The position numbers and the translations under genes were made by a program. Below the pieces are notes generated by a model, which did not search any database, had not been told where the DNA came from, and was given only the letters and a program-made list of their open reading frames with translations. A stretch of DNA of 64,000 nucleotides from DAOTUB01 sp034437455 (lineage in GTDB: Bacteria > Chloroflexota > Anaerolineae > B4-G1), in assembly GCA_034437455.1 (NCBI GenBank), contig DAOTUB010000002.1, forward strand, positions 6,081 to 70,080, given 5' to 3'. Below are positions 34,057 through 42,495 of this stretch, piece by piece; position 1 is the first letter of the stretch; each line of letters opens with the position of its first letter.

Positions 34057-34809
34057 ATGTGGATGATCCTCATCGCATGTACCTTTGGCATCCTGGTCGG
34101 CGGCCTGATCAATCAACTTGGCTCTGACCTACCCGCCCGGCGGGGCTTGACCCATCCCCACTGCCCCTACTGCGGTCGGGAGCGGCCCTGGTGGAAATGG
34201 TTCGCCCTGCCCGCCTACCTGAGCGGGCGCGCGCGGTGCTCTTCCTGCGGCGCGCCAATTGGCTTACGCCATCCGTTGGTCGAGATCGGGCTGGGAGTGA
34301 TCTATGCCTACCTCTGGATCCTGCTTGGTCCATCTATCAAATTTATACTGTACACGCTCTACAGCACCATCTTTGTCCTCATCCTCATTACAGATATTGA
34401 GCGCCGACTGATCCTCAACGTGGTGATCTATCCAGCCATTCTCCTCGCGGTCGTTGCCGGTTTCTTCACGCCAGGTATGAACTGGAAATCTGTCCTGCTT
34501 GGCGGTGTAATCGCTTTTCTCTTTTTCCTCGGCGCGGCGGTGATCGGGAACGCTATCTTTGGTGCCGGGGCGTTGGGCGGCGGCGACGTCATGCTGGCGA
34601 CGTTCATTGGATTGATCACCGGTTTTCCGCTGGTTATCGTGGCGCTGCTGTTGACCATTATCATCGGGGCGGCCGTCAGCCTGATCCTGCTGCTCACCAG
34701 GGTGCGCGGCCTGCGCGATTACGTTCCCTACGGCCCATTCCTCATCGCCGGCGCGATGGTCACCCTCCTGTGGGGCTACCCCATCGCCGGATGGTTCCTC
34801 TACCGCTGA
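34057..34809 (+). CDS. Type IV prepilin peptidase (A24 family)
   Basis: A 250-residue integral membrane aspartyl protease with about seven hydrophobic segments. The N-terminal cytoplasmic loop has two zinc-type pairs (CPYCG, CSSCG), and the catalytic aspartates are in TDIERRLI and GGGDVML (the GxGD motif). It cleaves and may methylate type IV prepilins. Forty bases after the TPR gene. No pilin gene is in the window. Confidence 0.88.
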   Translation: MWMILIACTFGILVGGLINQLGSDLPARRGLTHPHCPYCGRERPWWKWFALPAYLSGRARCSSCGAPIGLRHPLVEIGLGVIYAYLWILLGPSIKFILYTLYSTIFVLILITDIERRLILNVVIYPAILLAVVAGFFTPGMNWKSVLLGGVIAFLFFLGAAVIGNAIFGAGALGGGDVMLATFIGLITGFPLVIVALLLTIIIGAAVSLILLLTRVRGLRDYVPYGPFLIAGAMVTLLWGYPIAGWFLYR

Positions 34810-36317
34810 ATATATGGGACAGGCTTTCTGGCCTGTCAGGGCGGCAGACTGGAAAGTCTGCCCTACTGTTGGCGATCATAGCACTGGGCAGTTTGTTGCG
34901 GTTCTACCAGATCGGCAGCGAGGGGTTGTGGCTCGACGAGGCCTTCAGCGTCTGGCTCGCGCGACAACCCGTCAATGAGATGCTGAGCTGGGTGATCCGC
35001 ATCGATCAACACCCGCCGCTCTACTACACTCTGCTTCACTTCTGGACGCTTCTCCTGGGCGACGGCCCGGCGACCGTGCGCGCCCTCTCCGCCCTGTTCA
35101 GCACGCTGACGGTTCCCGTCATCTACCTGCTGGGTCGCCGTCTGGCCCCTGAGCACGAGCAGGTGGGCCTGCTGGCCGCGCTGCTCCTGGCCGTAGCTCC
35201 CTTCCACGTGCGCCTGGCTCAGGAAGCGCGCATGTACACGTTGCTGGCGCTGACCGCATCGCTGGCGCTGTACGCATTGACGCGATGGCTCGACCAAGAA
35301 ACCGGCCTGACATGGCTAGGTTACGCGGTCTTTACTGTAGCAACCTTATTGACTCACAACACGGCGATCTTTTTCCTCCTCGCCGCCAACCTCCTCGTAT
35401 TGAGCCTGCACCTATCCCATCTACGCAATACACAATACGCGATACGCAACTGGCTCACAGCTCAAGCCGCCGTGCTCCTCCTGTGGCTTCCCTGGCTCCC
35501 GGCTTTTCTTGCCCAGAGTGAGGCTGTCTACCGCGAGTTCTGGCTGCCCGCGCCCACGTGGGAAACAGTCTTTGGTACGGTGGGCGTCTTTCTGGTAGAC
35601 TATCTACCGCTGTCGCTCATCGGCGCCTGTGCAGTGGGGATGTTGATCGTGGGATTGACGCTATCGGGATCGCTTTACTTCCGGCGCCAACCGGCACGGA
35701 TCGCGTTTCTGCTCGTCATCTTCGCCACTCCATTCCTGGGCGAGGTACTGGTCAGTCTGTACCGCCCCATCTTTTACGACCGCACGCTGATCTGGACCTC
35801 GATCCCGTTCTACCTGCTGTTGGCTGCCGGTGTATATCAACTAGAAACCAGGCTTTTTGGAAAAGCCTGGTTTCTCATCGCCTTGATCACATTGCTTACA
35901 CTCACCGGTCTCTCACTGCGGGAATACTACGTCCATTTTGAGAAGGAGCAGTGGGACGACGCCGCCGCGTTTGTGGCGGAGCGGGTGCAGCCAGATGACC
36001 TGATTCTGTTCAACGCGACCTGGGCGCAGATTCCCTTTGACTATTATTTTCATCGCCTGTACAATTATCCGATAGCCGAGCACGGGGCGCCGGTAGACCT
36101 GTTCGACCGGGGCGTCCTGGAACCGAAAATGGCCGCAGGCGATCTACCCCGGCTGCGGGCGCTCGTACAGAATCACGAGCGCGTGTGGTTGGTCTACAGT
36201 CACAATTGGTACACCGATCCACAGGGGCTGATCCCTCCCGCATTGGAAGAGGCATTTGACTTGCTGGAACGACAGAATTTTTACGGCCTGCACGTATGGT
36301 TGTACGGGAGGGAATGA
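34770..36317 (+). CDS. GT39-like membrane glycosyltransferase (ArnT/PMT fold)
   Basis: A 515-residue multi-TM protein. The catalytic loop GLWLDEAFSVWLARQP near residues 50-66 and the HPPLYYTLLHFW motif near 85 are those of dolichyl- or undecaprenyl-phosphate-sugar transferases. The N-terminus is uncertain: the frame starts at GTG 34770 inside the previous gene, and residues 14-32 are encoded by family C repeat DNA; TTG near 34869 is an alternative. Further repeat-like in-frame stretches are LRNTQYAIRNW (about 35424-35454) and LETRLFGKAWFL (35845-35877). Confidence 0.82.
   Translation: MGLPHRRMVPLPLNIWDRLSGLSGRQTGKSALLLAIIALGSLLRFYQIGSEGLWLDEAFSVWLARQPVNEMLSWVIRIDQHPPLYYTLLHFWTLLLGDGPATVRALSALFSTLTVPVIYLLGRRLAPEHEQVGLLAALLLAVAPFHVRLAQEARMYTLLALTASLALYALTRWLDQETGLTWLGYAVFTVATLLTHNTAIFFLLAANLLVLSLHLSHLRNTQYAIRNWLTAQAAVLLLWLPWLPAFLAQSEAVYREFWLPAPTWETVFGTVGVFLVDYLPLSLIGACAVGMLIVGLTLSGSLYFRRQPARIAFLLVIFATPFLGEVLVSLYRPIFYDRTLIWTSIPFYLLLAAGVYQLETRLFGKAWFLIALITLLTLTGLSLREYYVHFEKEQWDDAAAFVAERVQPDDLILFNATWAQIPFDYYFHRLYNYPIAEHGAPVDLFDRGVLEPKMAAGDLPRLRALVQNHERVWLVYSHNWYTDPQGLIPPALEEAFDLLERQNFYGLHVWLYGRE
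34816..34870. repeat. Palindromic repeat family C, copy 1
   Basis: Two hairpins in series, acaggctttctggcctgt and gggcggcagactggaaagtctgccc. It lies at the start of the GT39-like gene and is read in frame. The second copy is at 39661-39713. Confidence 0.8.
35845..35877. repeat. Short palindrome family D inside the GT39-like gene
   Basis: The arms gaaaccaggctttt and aaaagcctggtttc are perfectly inverted. It is translated as ETRLFGKAWFL within a membrane segment. A shorter relative, agaaacccggtttct, lies in pyrK at 25979. Confidence 0.7.
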
Positions 36318-36925
36318 TGTTTGATTTCCAACAGATCGCGCCCATGTCTGAGCCGGTCGTCGTCATTGTCTCCGGTCACCCCTGTACCGGCAAGTCAACG
36401 CTCGCCCGCCAGGTGGCTGAACGATTCTCGTTGCCGTTGATGAGTAAGGATATGTGCAAGGAATTGCTGTTCGACACGCTGGGCTGGAAAGATCGCGAGT
36501 GGTCGAAAAAGCTGGGCTGGGTCAGCATTGAGCTGGTGTTCCAATTCCTCGAAGCGCAACTGGTCGCCCGTCGTTCCTGCATCGTGGAGAGCAATTTCAA
36601 GCCGGAATTTGACACCGCCAAGTTCCTCAAACTCCAGGAACGTTATGGATTCACTCCCTTGCGGATTCAGTGTGTCGCCGATGGCGCCGTCCTCTTTGAG
36701 CGGTTCAAGCGGCGATCCGAATCGGAGGGGCGTCATCCCGGACACTGCGACCGTTCGAACTATGATGAGTTTCGAGAGATGCTCTTGGAAGGTCGGTTAC
36801 AGCCCCTGAACATCGGCGGTCCCCTCGTCGAGATAGACACAACGAACCTGGACGAGATCGATTATACCGCCGTGTTTGCAGAGATTGACCGAGTTCTCAA
36901 TGGTGATACAGAGACTGTGGGATGA
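36317..36925 (+). CDS. P-loop kinase-like protein
   Basis: About 202 residues with a Walker A motif GHPCTGKST (residues about 22-30), SKDMCKELLFDTLGW (nucleoside/small-molecule kinase-like) and a lid region FKRRSESEGRHPGH. It resembles the AAA_33 group that includes aminoglycoside-type and adenylate-like kinases; the substrate is unknown. ATG at 36317 is favoured over 36314 by the spacing to GGGAGG. The start overlaps the stop of the glycosyltransferase. Confidence 0.75.
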   Translation: MFDFQQIAPMSEPVVVIVSGHPCTGKSTLARQVAERFSLPLMSKDMCKELLFDTLGWKDREWSKKLGWVSIELVFQFLEAQLVARRSCIVESNFKPEFDTAKFLKLQERYGFTPLRIQCVADGAVLFERFKRRSESEGRHPGHCDRSNYDEFREMLLEGRLQPLNIGGPLVEIDTTNLDEIDYTAVFAEIDRVLNGDTETVG

Positions 36926-36936
36926 GGTTATATTGA

Positions 36937-37491
36937 ATGAAAGCTATGGTCGGCTCGAAAAATCCGGTCAAAATCGCCGCTGCCCAAAACGTGCTGCACC
37001 GCGTCTACGGTGAAGACGTAGCTGTAGAGTCAGTAGATGTGGAGAGCGGCGTCTCACACCAACCGTGGGGCAGCGCGGAGACGCTGCGCGGCGCGCTTCA
37101 TCGAGCGCGGGCGGCGCAACGCGCGGGCCACACGACGTTGGGCGTCGGCTTTGAGGGCGGGCTGCTGGAGGTGAGCGGGCGCGTCTTTACCAGCGCCTGG
37201 TGCGCCGTCGCGCGTGACGACGGCGTGGTGGGCATCGCGGGCGGGGAGAACGCACTCCTTCCGCCATCGGTGGCGGCGGATGTGCGGGCCGGGGCGGAAT
37301 TGGGCCCGGCGATGGACGCGCTCACCGGCCTGCACAACACCAAACATGGCGACGGCGCTATCGGCATCCTGACCGGCGGCCACCTCAGCCGCCAGATGGC
37401 CTACGAGCATTTGCTCACGCTGGCGCTGGCGCGGCTGTTGACTCCATCCTACTATGAGAATAGTCAAGAGGGAGAACCCGATGCATATTGA
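36937..37491 (+). CDS. Inosine/xanthosine triphosphatase (YjjX/DUF84 family)
   Basis: A 184-residue protein with GSKNPVKIAAAQNVL at the N-terminus, SGVSHQPWGSAETLRGALHRA near 38-58 and GVGFEGGLLEV, which are the conserved blocks of the DUF84/YjjX house-cleaning NTPases that hydrolyse ITP/XTP. The last 11 bases overlap the GH5-like gene. The weak ribosome site suggests coupling to the kinase gene before it. Confidence 0.85.
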   Translation: MKAMVGSKNPVKIAAAQNVLHRVYGEDVAVESVDVESGVSHQPWGSAETLRGALHRARAAQRAGHTTLGVGFEGGLLEVSGRVFTSAWCAVARDDGVVGIAGGENALLPPSVAADVRAGAELGPAMDALTGLHNTKHGDGAIGILTGGHLSRQMAYEHLLTLALARLLTPSYYENSQEGEPDAY

Positions 37492-39406
37492 CGGAAGTTG
37501 GTTCAAGGATGAGCAAGGACGCACCCTGATCCTGCGCGGCGTTAACCTGGGGGGGAGCACCAAAGTACCCTTCCGACCCAATGGCGCGACCCACATCCGG
37601 GATGGGTTCTACGACCATCGCGATGTCTCCTTCGCGGGCCGCCCCTTCCCGCTGGAAGAAGCGGACGAGCATTTTTCTCGCCTGCAGGCCTGGGGCTTGA
37701 CCTTCCTGCGTCTCCTCGTCACCTGGGAGGCGGTCGAACACGGCGGGCCGGGCGTCTACGACGAGGAGTACCTGGATTACCTGTACCAGATCGTGCAAAA
37801 AGCGGGCGAGCACGGCATTAGCCTGTTCATCGATCCCCACCAAGACGCCTGGGGCCGCATGTCTGGCGGCGATGGCGCGCCCGGCTGGACCTTTGAAGCT
37901 GTGGGGATGGATGTCACGCGCTTCTCGGAAACCGGGGCCGCGATCGTCCACGCCATCCACGGCGATCCCTTACCTCGTATGATCTGGCCGACCAATTATA
38001 CCAAGCTGGCAGCAGCGACGATGTTCACCCTCTTTTTCGGGGGTGACGACTTTGCGCCCCGCAGTGGCGTAGGCCCCTGCGGGACTATGCCCCGGACGAA
38101 GGTGGATGGCGAGCCGGTGCAGAAATTTCTCCAGCGTCACTATATCGACGCCATCAAGCAGATTGCGCACCGGCTGAAGGATCTACCCAACGTTGTCGGC
38201 TATGACACACTGAACGAGCCCTCGCCCGGCTTCATCGGCTGGACGGATCTGAACGCGACCGGCGGCATGTTGCGCCTGGGAGCGTCGCCCACGCCGTTCC
38301 AGGCGATGCTGCTGGGCGCGGGTTTTCCACAGGAGGTCGAAGTATGGGGCATGGGGATCACGGGACCCAGGCCGCGTGGTCGCCGGTTGGTCAACTCCAA
38401 AGGCGCGCGCGCCTGGCACAGGTGGAAGGCCTGCATCTGGCGGGAGAACGGCGTGTGGGACCTCGACGCGGACGGCGCGCCGCACTTGCTCCGGCCCGAT
38501 CACTTTACCCAGATCAGCGACCGGACGGTGGACTTTGCCAACGACTATCTGCGTCCCTTCGCCAACCGCTACGCCCGCGAGATCCGCTCCGTGGACCCCG
38601 ACGCCATCATCTTTGTCGAGAGCGCGCCGATGGAGGGCCCGCCTCGTTGGAGGCCGGAGGACGCGCCGAACGCGGTCAACGCCGCTCACTGGTACGACGG
38701 CGTGACCTTGTTCACCAAGAACTGGTTCCCTTTCCTGGGCGTGGACTTTGCCACGGGCAAACTCATCCTGGGCCGGAAGCGAGTACAGCGCTCGTTCGTC
38801 GAGCAACTGGCGCGCATCAAGAGCTGGGCGGCGGAGCAGATGGGCGGCATTCCCACCCTCATCGGCGAGTTTGGCATCCCCTTCGACATGCGGAACAAGC
38901 GGGCCTACCGCACGGGCGATTTTTCCCCTCAGGTGAAGGCAATGGACGCCAGCTTGCGGGCGATGGAAGCCAACTTGCTGAATTGCACGCTCTGGAACTA
39001 TACCGCCGACAACGACAACCGCTGGGGCGACCAGTGGAACGACGAGGATTTCTCCATCTTTAGCCGCGATCAGCAAACCAATCCCGATGACGTTCACTCT
39101 GGCGGGCGGGCATTGGAGGCGGTCGTGCGTCCCTACGCCCGCAAGGTCGCTGGAGAGCCGCTGCGGATGACTTTTGACATCAAGCGTCGCCTATTTGAGT
39201 TCGAGTTCCGCCACGACCCGACGGTGACCGCCCCCACCGAGATATTTGTGCCCAACTACCAGTACCCGGACGGTTACGTGGTCGAAGTGTCGGACGGTAC
39301 GTATGAGGTGGACCTGGACAGTCAGACCCTCATCTACCGGCACAGTCTCAAGCGGGACACCCACCACGTCTGCGTGCAGAGTCCCCAAAGGCGGAAACAG
39401 TTGTGA
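37481..39406 (+). CDS. GH5-like glycoside hydrolase (endoglycoceramidase-like)
   Basis: A 641-residue protein. The N-terminal ILRGVNLGGSTKVPF, LRLLVTWEAVEHGGPGVYDEEYLDYL, the acid/base YDTLNEPSPGFIG near residue 240 and the nucleophile TLIGEFGIPFD near 465 match the endoglycoceramidase-like branch of GH5. A C-terminal beta-sandwich follows (residues about 560-635). No signal peptide is seen, so it may act inside the cell. ATG at 37481 with GGGAGAACCC is preferred over 37454. A family A repeat at 38056-38095 adds APRSGVGPCGTMPR in frame. Confidence 0.85.
   Translation: MHIDGSWFKDEQGRTLILRGVNLGGSTKVPFRPNGATHIRDGFYDHRDVSFAGRPFPLEEADEHFSRLQAWGLTFLRLLVTWEAVEHGGPGVYDEEYLDYLYQIVQKAGEHGISLFIDPHQDAWGRMSGGDGAPGWTFEAVGMDVTRFSETGAAIVHAIHGDPLPRMIWPTNYTKLAAATMFTLFFGGDDFAPRSGVGPCGTMPRTKVDGEPVQKFLQRHYIDAIKQIAHRLKDLPNVVGYDTLNEPSPGFIGWTDLNATGGMLRLGASPTPFQAMLLGAGFPQEVEVWGMGITGPRPRGRRLVNSKGARAWHRWKACIWRENGVWDLDADGAPHLLRPDHFTQISDRTVDFANDYLRPFANRYAREIRSVDPDAIIFVESAPMEGPPRWRPEDAPNAVNAAHWYDGVTLFTKNWFPFLGVDFATGKLILGRKRVQRSFVEQLARIKSWAAEQMGGIPTLIGEFGIPFDMRNKRAYRTGDFSPQVKAMDASLRAMEANLLNCTLWNYTADNDNRWGDQWNDEDFSIFSRDQQTNPDDVHSGGRALEAVVRPYARKVAGEPLRMTFDIKRRLFEFEFRHDPTVTAPTEIFVPNYQYPDGYVVEVSDGTYEVDLDSQTLIYRHSLKRDTHHVCVQSPQRRKQL
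38056..38095. repeat. Palindromic repeat family A, copy 5, in frame inside the GH5-like gene
   Basis: gccccgcagtggcgtaggcccctgcgggactatgcccc on the plus strand, encoding APRSGVGPCGTMPR. It matches in frame and peptide the insertion in the RACo gene. Confidence 0.8.
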
Positions 39407-42400
39407 AACCTCGCCTGCTCCTCTGGCTGGCCCTACTGATTGCCGTCGCACTTGCTGCACAAGCTGTCGTCTTGGCCCACCAGACCTACACCTGCGGCCT
39501 TCCCGACCGCTTCCCCGCGCCTGTGAGCAATGCCGACGTCCCCATCCTCGGCGTCAACGTCGCGCTGGAACAGTACGACGACGAGGGACTGGAGGCCGCG
39601 CTGGCCCGCATCGCCGATGGCGGCTTTGTCTGGGTGCGCCAATCCTTCTACTGGAGCTGTTGTAGGACAGGCTTTCCAGCCTGTCTGGGCGGCGGACAAG
39701 AAAGTCCGCCCCACTACTGCTTCGACTGGATCATCCCCGACCGTATCCTGTCCGCGCTGGCCCGCCACCCTCAACTGCGACTGGTGGCCGTCCTCGACGA
39801 CGACCCGCCCATCCCTCCCGCCGATCCGGATCGTTTCGCCGCCTTTGCCGCCGCGTTCGCGGAGCGTTACGGCGCACAGGTAGACGATTACCAGATCTGG
39901 GACGAGCCGAACCTGGCGGCCCACTGGGGCGGCGGTCCGGTCAACCCACCTGCCTACGCCGACCTGCTGGCCCGCACCGCCCGCGCTATCCGCGCCGCCG
40001 ATCCCGACGCGCGCATCCTCCTGGCGGGCCTGGCCCCTACCACTGAGACCGGTCCTCAGAACTTGAGCGACGCGCGCTACCTGGGACAACTCTACCAGGC
40101 GGGAGCCGCCCCTCACTTTGACATCGTGGCCGGAAAGCCCTACGGCTTTGACACCGGCCCCGACGACCGTCGCGCCGACGAAGCGGTGCTGAACTTTTCG
40201 CGGCTGCTCCTACTGCGCGAGGTGATGGTCGCGCACGACGATGCAGACAAGGCGATCTGGGCCAGCCATTGGGGCTGGAACGCGCTGCCGCCAGGCTGGA
40301 CAGGTGCGCCCTCTGTGTGGGGCCAGACCGATGAGACGACGCAGGCAACCCGCACCATCGCGGCATTGGAGCGCGCGCGCGCCGAGTGGCCCTGGGCCGG
40401 CGCGCTGATCCTGGAACACTTCCAGCCCGATGATCCCCCGGACGACCCGCGCTGGGGATTTGCGCTGGAGGGGCAGGATGGCGCCCCTCGCCCGATCTAC
40501 GACGCGATAGCTGCCTGGGCCGCTGCGCTCCCCGATGCCGCCCCGGTTGGCGGCTACCTGGCGGACAATCCCTGGGCGGTTTACGAAGGCGACTGGCGCG
40601 TGGGGCCGCTGGGCGCTGACGTCGGCTCCGATGGCGACCGGGTTGCCTTCCACTTCGATGGCTCCGCCGTCGCGCTGACGGTGCGGCGAGGAGCATATCG
40701 CGCCTTTCTCTACGTCACGGTGGATGGCGAGCCTGCCGTCGGATTGCCCCGCGACGAGGCAGGCCGCGCCTACGTCGTGCTCTACGACAACGCGCCCGCC
40801 GTTGCTACCGTTCCCCTGGCGACCAATCTCTCCCCCGGCCCACACACTGTAGAGGTCACCGCTGAGGGCGGACAGGGCCAGTGGCCGCTGGTGGATTGGC
40901 GCGTGGGAGCCACACCGATCCGCGATGGATACATCTGGAAACTGACCGGGCTGGTCACAGCGACGCTGGCGCTGGCGGTGCTGTTGATTCGCGACGCACG
41001 CCGGATACACTGGGCAACATTGAGAAAGGCTTTTCTCAATTGGCCCGAATGGGCGCAGGCGGCGCTGATCGTGGTGCTGACTGGCTTACTCTGGGCTACC
41101 GCTGCGGTCAGTTGGGGACAGGATGGGGCAGGTCTCTGGTTCGCCGTGAGCTTGCTGATGATGCCACTGCTGGCGCTACTCTTCGCCCTGCGGCTCGACC
41201 TGGGCCTGGCGCTGATCGCCTTCGCTGCGCCGTTCTACTTGCAGCCTCGCAACATGTTCTACCGGGCATTGAATCTGCCAGAGGTATTGGTGGCGCTGTG
41301 CTGGGTGGGATGGATCGCAAGGTTTCCCCTCGGACTAGAGACCTCGGCGGATACAGAAAATCCGTTAAAATGGATTTGGAAGAATGCAATTTATCGCATT
41401 TCACATCCTTGCCGGGCAATTCACTGCTCGGCGGATCGGGCGGTCGTACTGTGGATCGCGGCGGCGGTGGTGACCGGGATAGCCGCCGACGATCACCTGG
41501 CCGCGCTCTTTGAACTGCGCGCCATCTTTTTGTTCACCGCGCTCTACTACGCGCTGCTGCAGCTGGCTCGCTTGGACGACCAGGCCAGAAGGCGACTGGT
41601 GGACGGCCTTATCCTGGGAGGTGTCGCTGTGGCGCTCGTCGGGCTGATCCAGTACGCACTGGGGCGCAACCTCGTCATTGCCGAAGGAGGGCTGCCGCGC
41701 CTGCGAAGCGTATACCCCTCGCCTAACAACGTGGGACTGTACCTGGGGCGAGTCTGGCCGTTCCTGGTCGCCGTCGCGCTGTGGGGAGGACGAGGACACC
41801 GCCGGACGTTCTACGCACTGGCGTTGGCGCCGGTGACGTTGGCGCTGGCGCTCAGTTTCTCGCGGGGGGCGCTGCTGTTGGGGCTGCCGGCGGCGTTGCT
41901 GGCGATGGGCTGGCGGGCGGGGGGACGCTACCGCCGGGCGGCGCTGGCGCTCGTCGCGATCGGCGCGCTGGCGCTCGTGCCGCTCCTGCGCGTACCGCGC
42001 TTTGCCTCGCTGCTCGATCTACGGGAGGGCAGCGCCTTCTTCCGGCTGGAACTGTGGCGCAGCAGCCTGACGTTGATCCGCGAGCATCCCTGGTTCGGCG
42101 TCGGGCCGGGCAATTTCCAGGCCGCCTACCGCACCCGCTACGTCCTCCCCGCCGCCTGGCAAGAGTTCAACCTGGAGCATCCGCACAACATCTACCTCGA
42201 TCACTGGACGCGTCTGGGATTATTAGGATTGGCGGCGCTGATGGCGGTACAAGCAACGTTCTGGCAAGCGGTGCTTGGTCGAAAAACCAACGCTATCACG
42301 TTGGGCCTCCTCGGTAGCGTGGCGGCGCTGCTGGCTCACGGTCTGGTGGATAACACCCTCTTCTTCCCCGATCTGGCGTTGAGCTTTTTCTTGATGCTGG

Positions 42401-42495
42401 CGCTGGCGCAGTTCCCTAGATCCGCTTCAGTTTCCACCGTCCCTGCCGAAAGCGGAATCCCATCAACGTCGCCTGCAAGCCCCAGCCCAGAATGA
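39403..42495 (+). CDS. Glycosidase-like domain fused to an O-antigen ligase
   Basis: A 1030-residue fusion. A TM anchor (5-25) is followed by a (beta/alpha)8 glycosidase-like domain (about 45-390) with YQIWDEPNLAAHW (acid/base glutamate 168) and DKAIWASHWGWN, then a beta domain (about 395-490), and about ten TM helices containing the O-antigen ligase Wzy_C region (PSPNNVGLYLGR, SFSRGALLLGLP, NLEHPHNIYLDHWTRLGLLG). It may polymerise or ligate glycans and trim them outside the membrane. Repeat DNA lies at 39661-39713 and in an AT-rich stretch at about 41345-41435. The final 80 bases overlap the convergent MATE gene. Confidence 0.85.
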   Translation: MKPRLLLWLALLIAVALAAQAVVLAHQTYTCGLPDRFPAPVSNADVPILGVNVALEQYDDEGLEAALARIADGGFVWVRQSFYWSCCRTGFPACLGGGQESPPHYCFDWIIPDRILSALARHPQLRLVAVLDDDPPIPPADPDRFAAFAAAFAERYGAQVDDYQIWDEPNLAAHWGGGPVNPPAYADLLARTARAIRAADPDARILLAGLAPTTETGPQNLSDARYLGQLYQAGAAPHFDIVAGKPYGFDTGPDDRRADEAVLNFSRLLLLREVMVAHDDADKAIWASHWGWNALPPGWTGAPSVWGQTDETTQATRTIAALERARAEWPWAGALILEHFQPDDPPDDPRWGFALEGQDGAPRPIYDAIAAWAAALPDAAPVGGYLADNPWAVYEGDWRVGPLGADVGSDGDRVAFHFDGSAVALTVRRGAYRAFLYVTVDGEPAVGLPRDEAGRAYVVLYDNAPAVATVPLATNLSPGPHTVEVTAEGGQGQWPLVDWRVGATPIRDGYIWKLTGLVTATLALAVLLIRDARRIHWATLRKAFLNWPEWAQAALIVVLTGLLWATAAVSWGQDGAGLWFAVSLLMMPLLALLFALRLDLGLALIAFAAPFYLQPRNMFYRALNLPEVLVALCWVGWIARFPLGLETSADTENPLKWIWKNAIYRISHPCRAIHCSADRAVVLWIAAAVVTGIAADDHLAALFELRAIFLFTALYYALLQLARLDDQARRRLVDGLILGGVAVALVGLIQYALGRNLVIAEGGLPRLRSVYPSPNNVGLYLGRVWPFLVAVALWGGRGHRRTFYALALAPVTLALALSFSRGALLLGLPAALLAMGWRAGGRYRRAALALVAIGALALVPLLRVPRFASLLDLREGSAFFRLELWRSSLTLIREHPWFGVGPGNFQAAYRTRYVLPAAWQEFNLEHPHNIYLDHWTRLGLLGLAALMAVQATFWQAVLGRKTNAITLGLLGSVAALLAHGLVDNTLFFPDLALSFFLMLALAQFPRSASVSTVPAESGIPSTSPASPSPE
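39661..39713. repeat. Palindromic repeat family C, copy 2, in frame
   Basis: gacaggctttccagcctgtc followed by gggcggcggacaagaaagtccgccc, each half a hairpin. It is read as CCRTGFPACLGGGQESPPHYC-like sequence inside the glycosidase domain, adding four cysteines. Confidence 0.8.
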
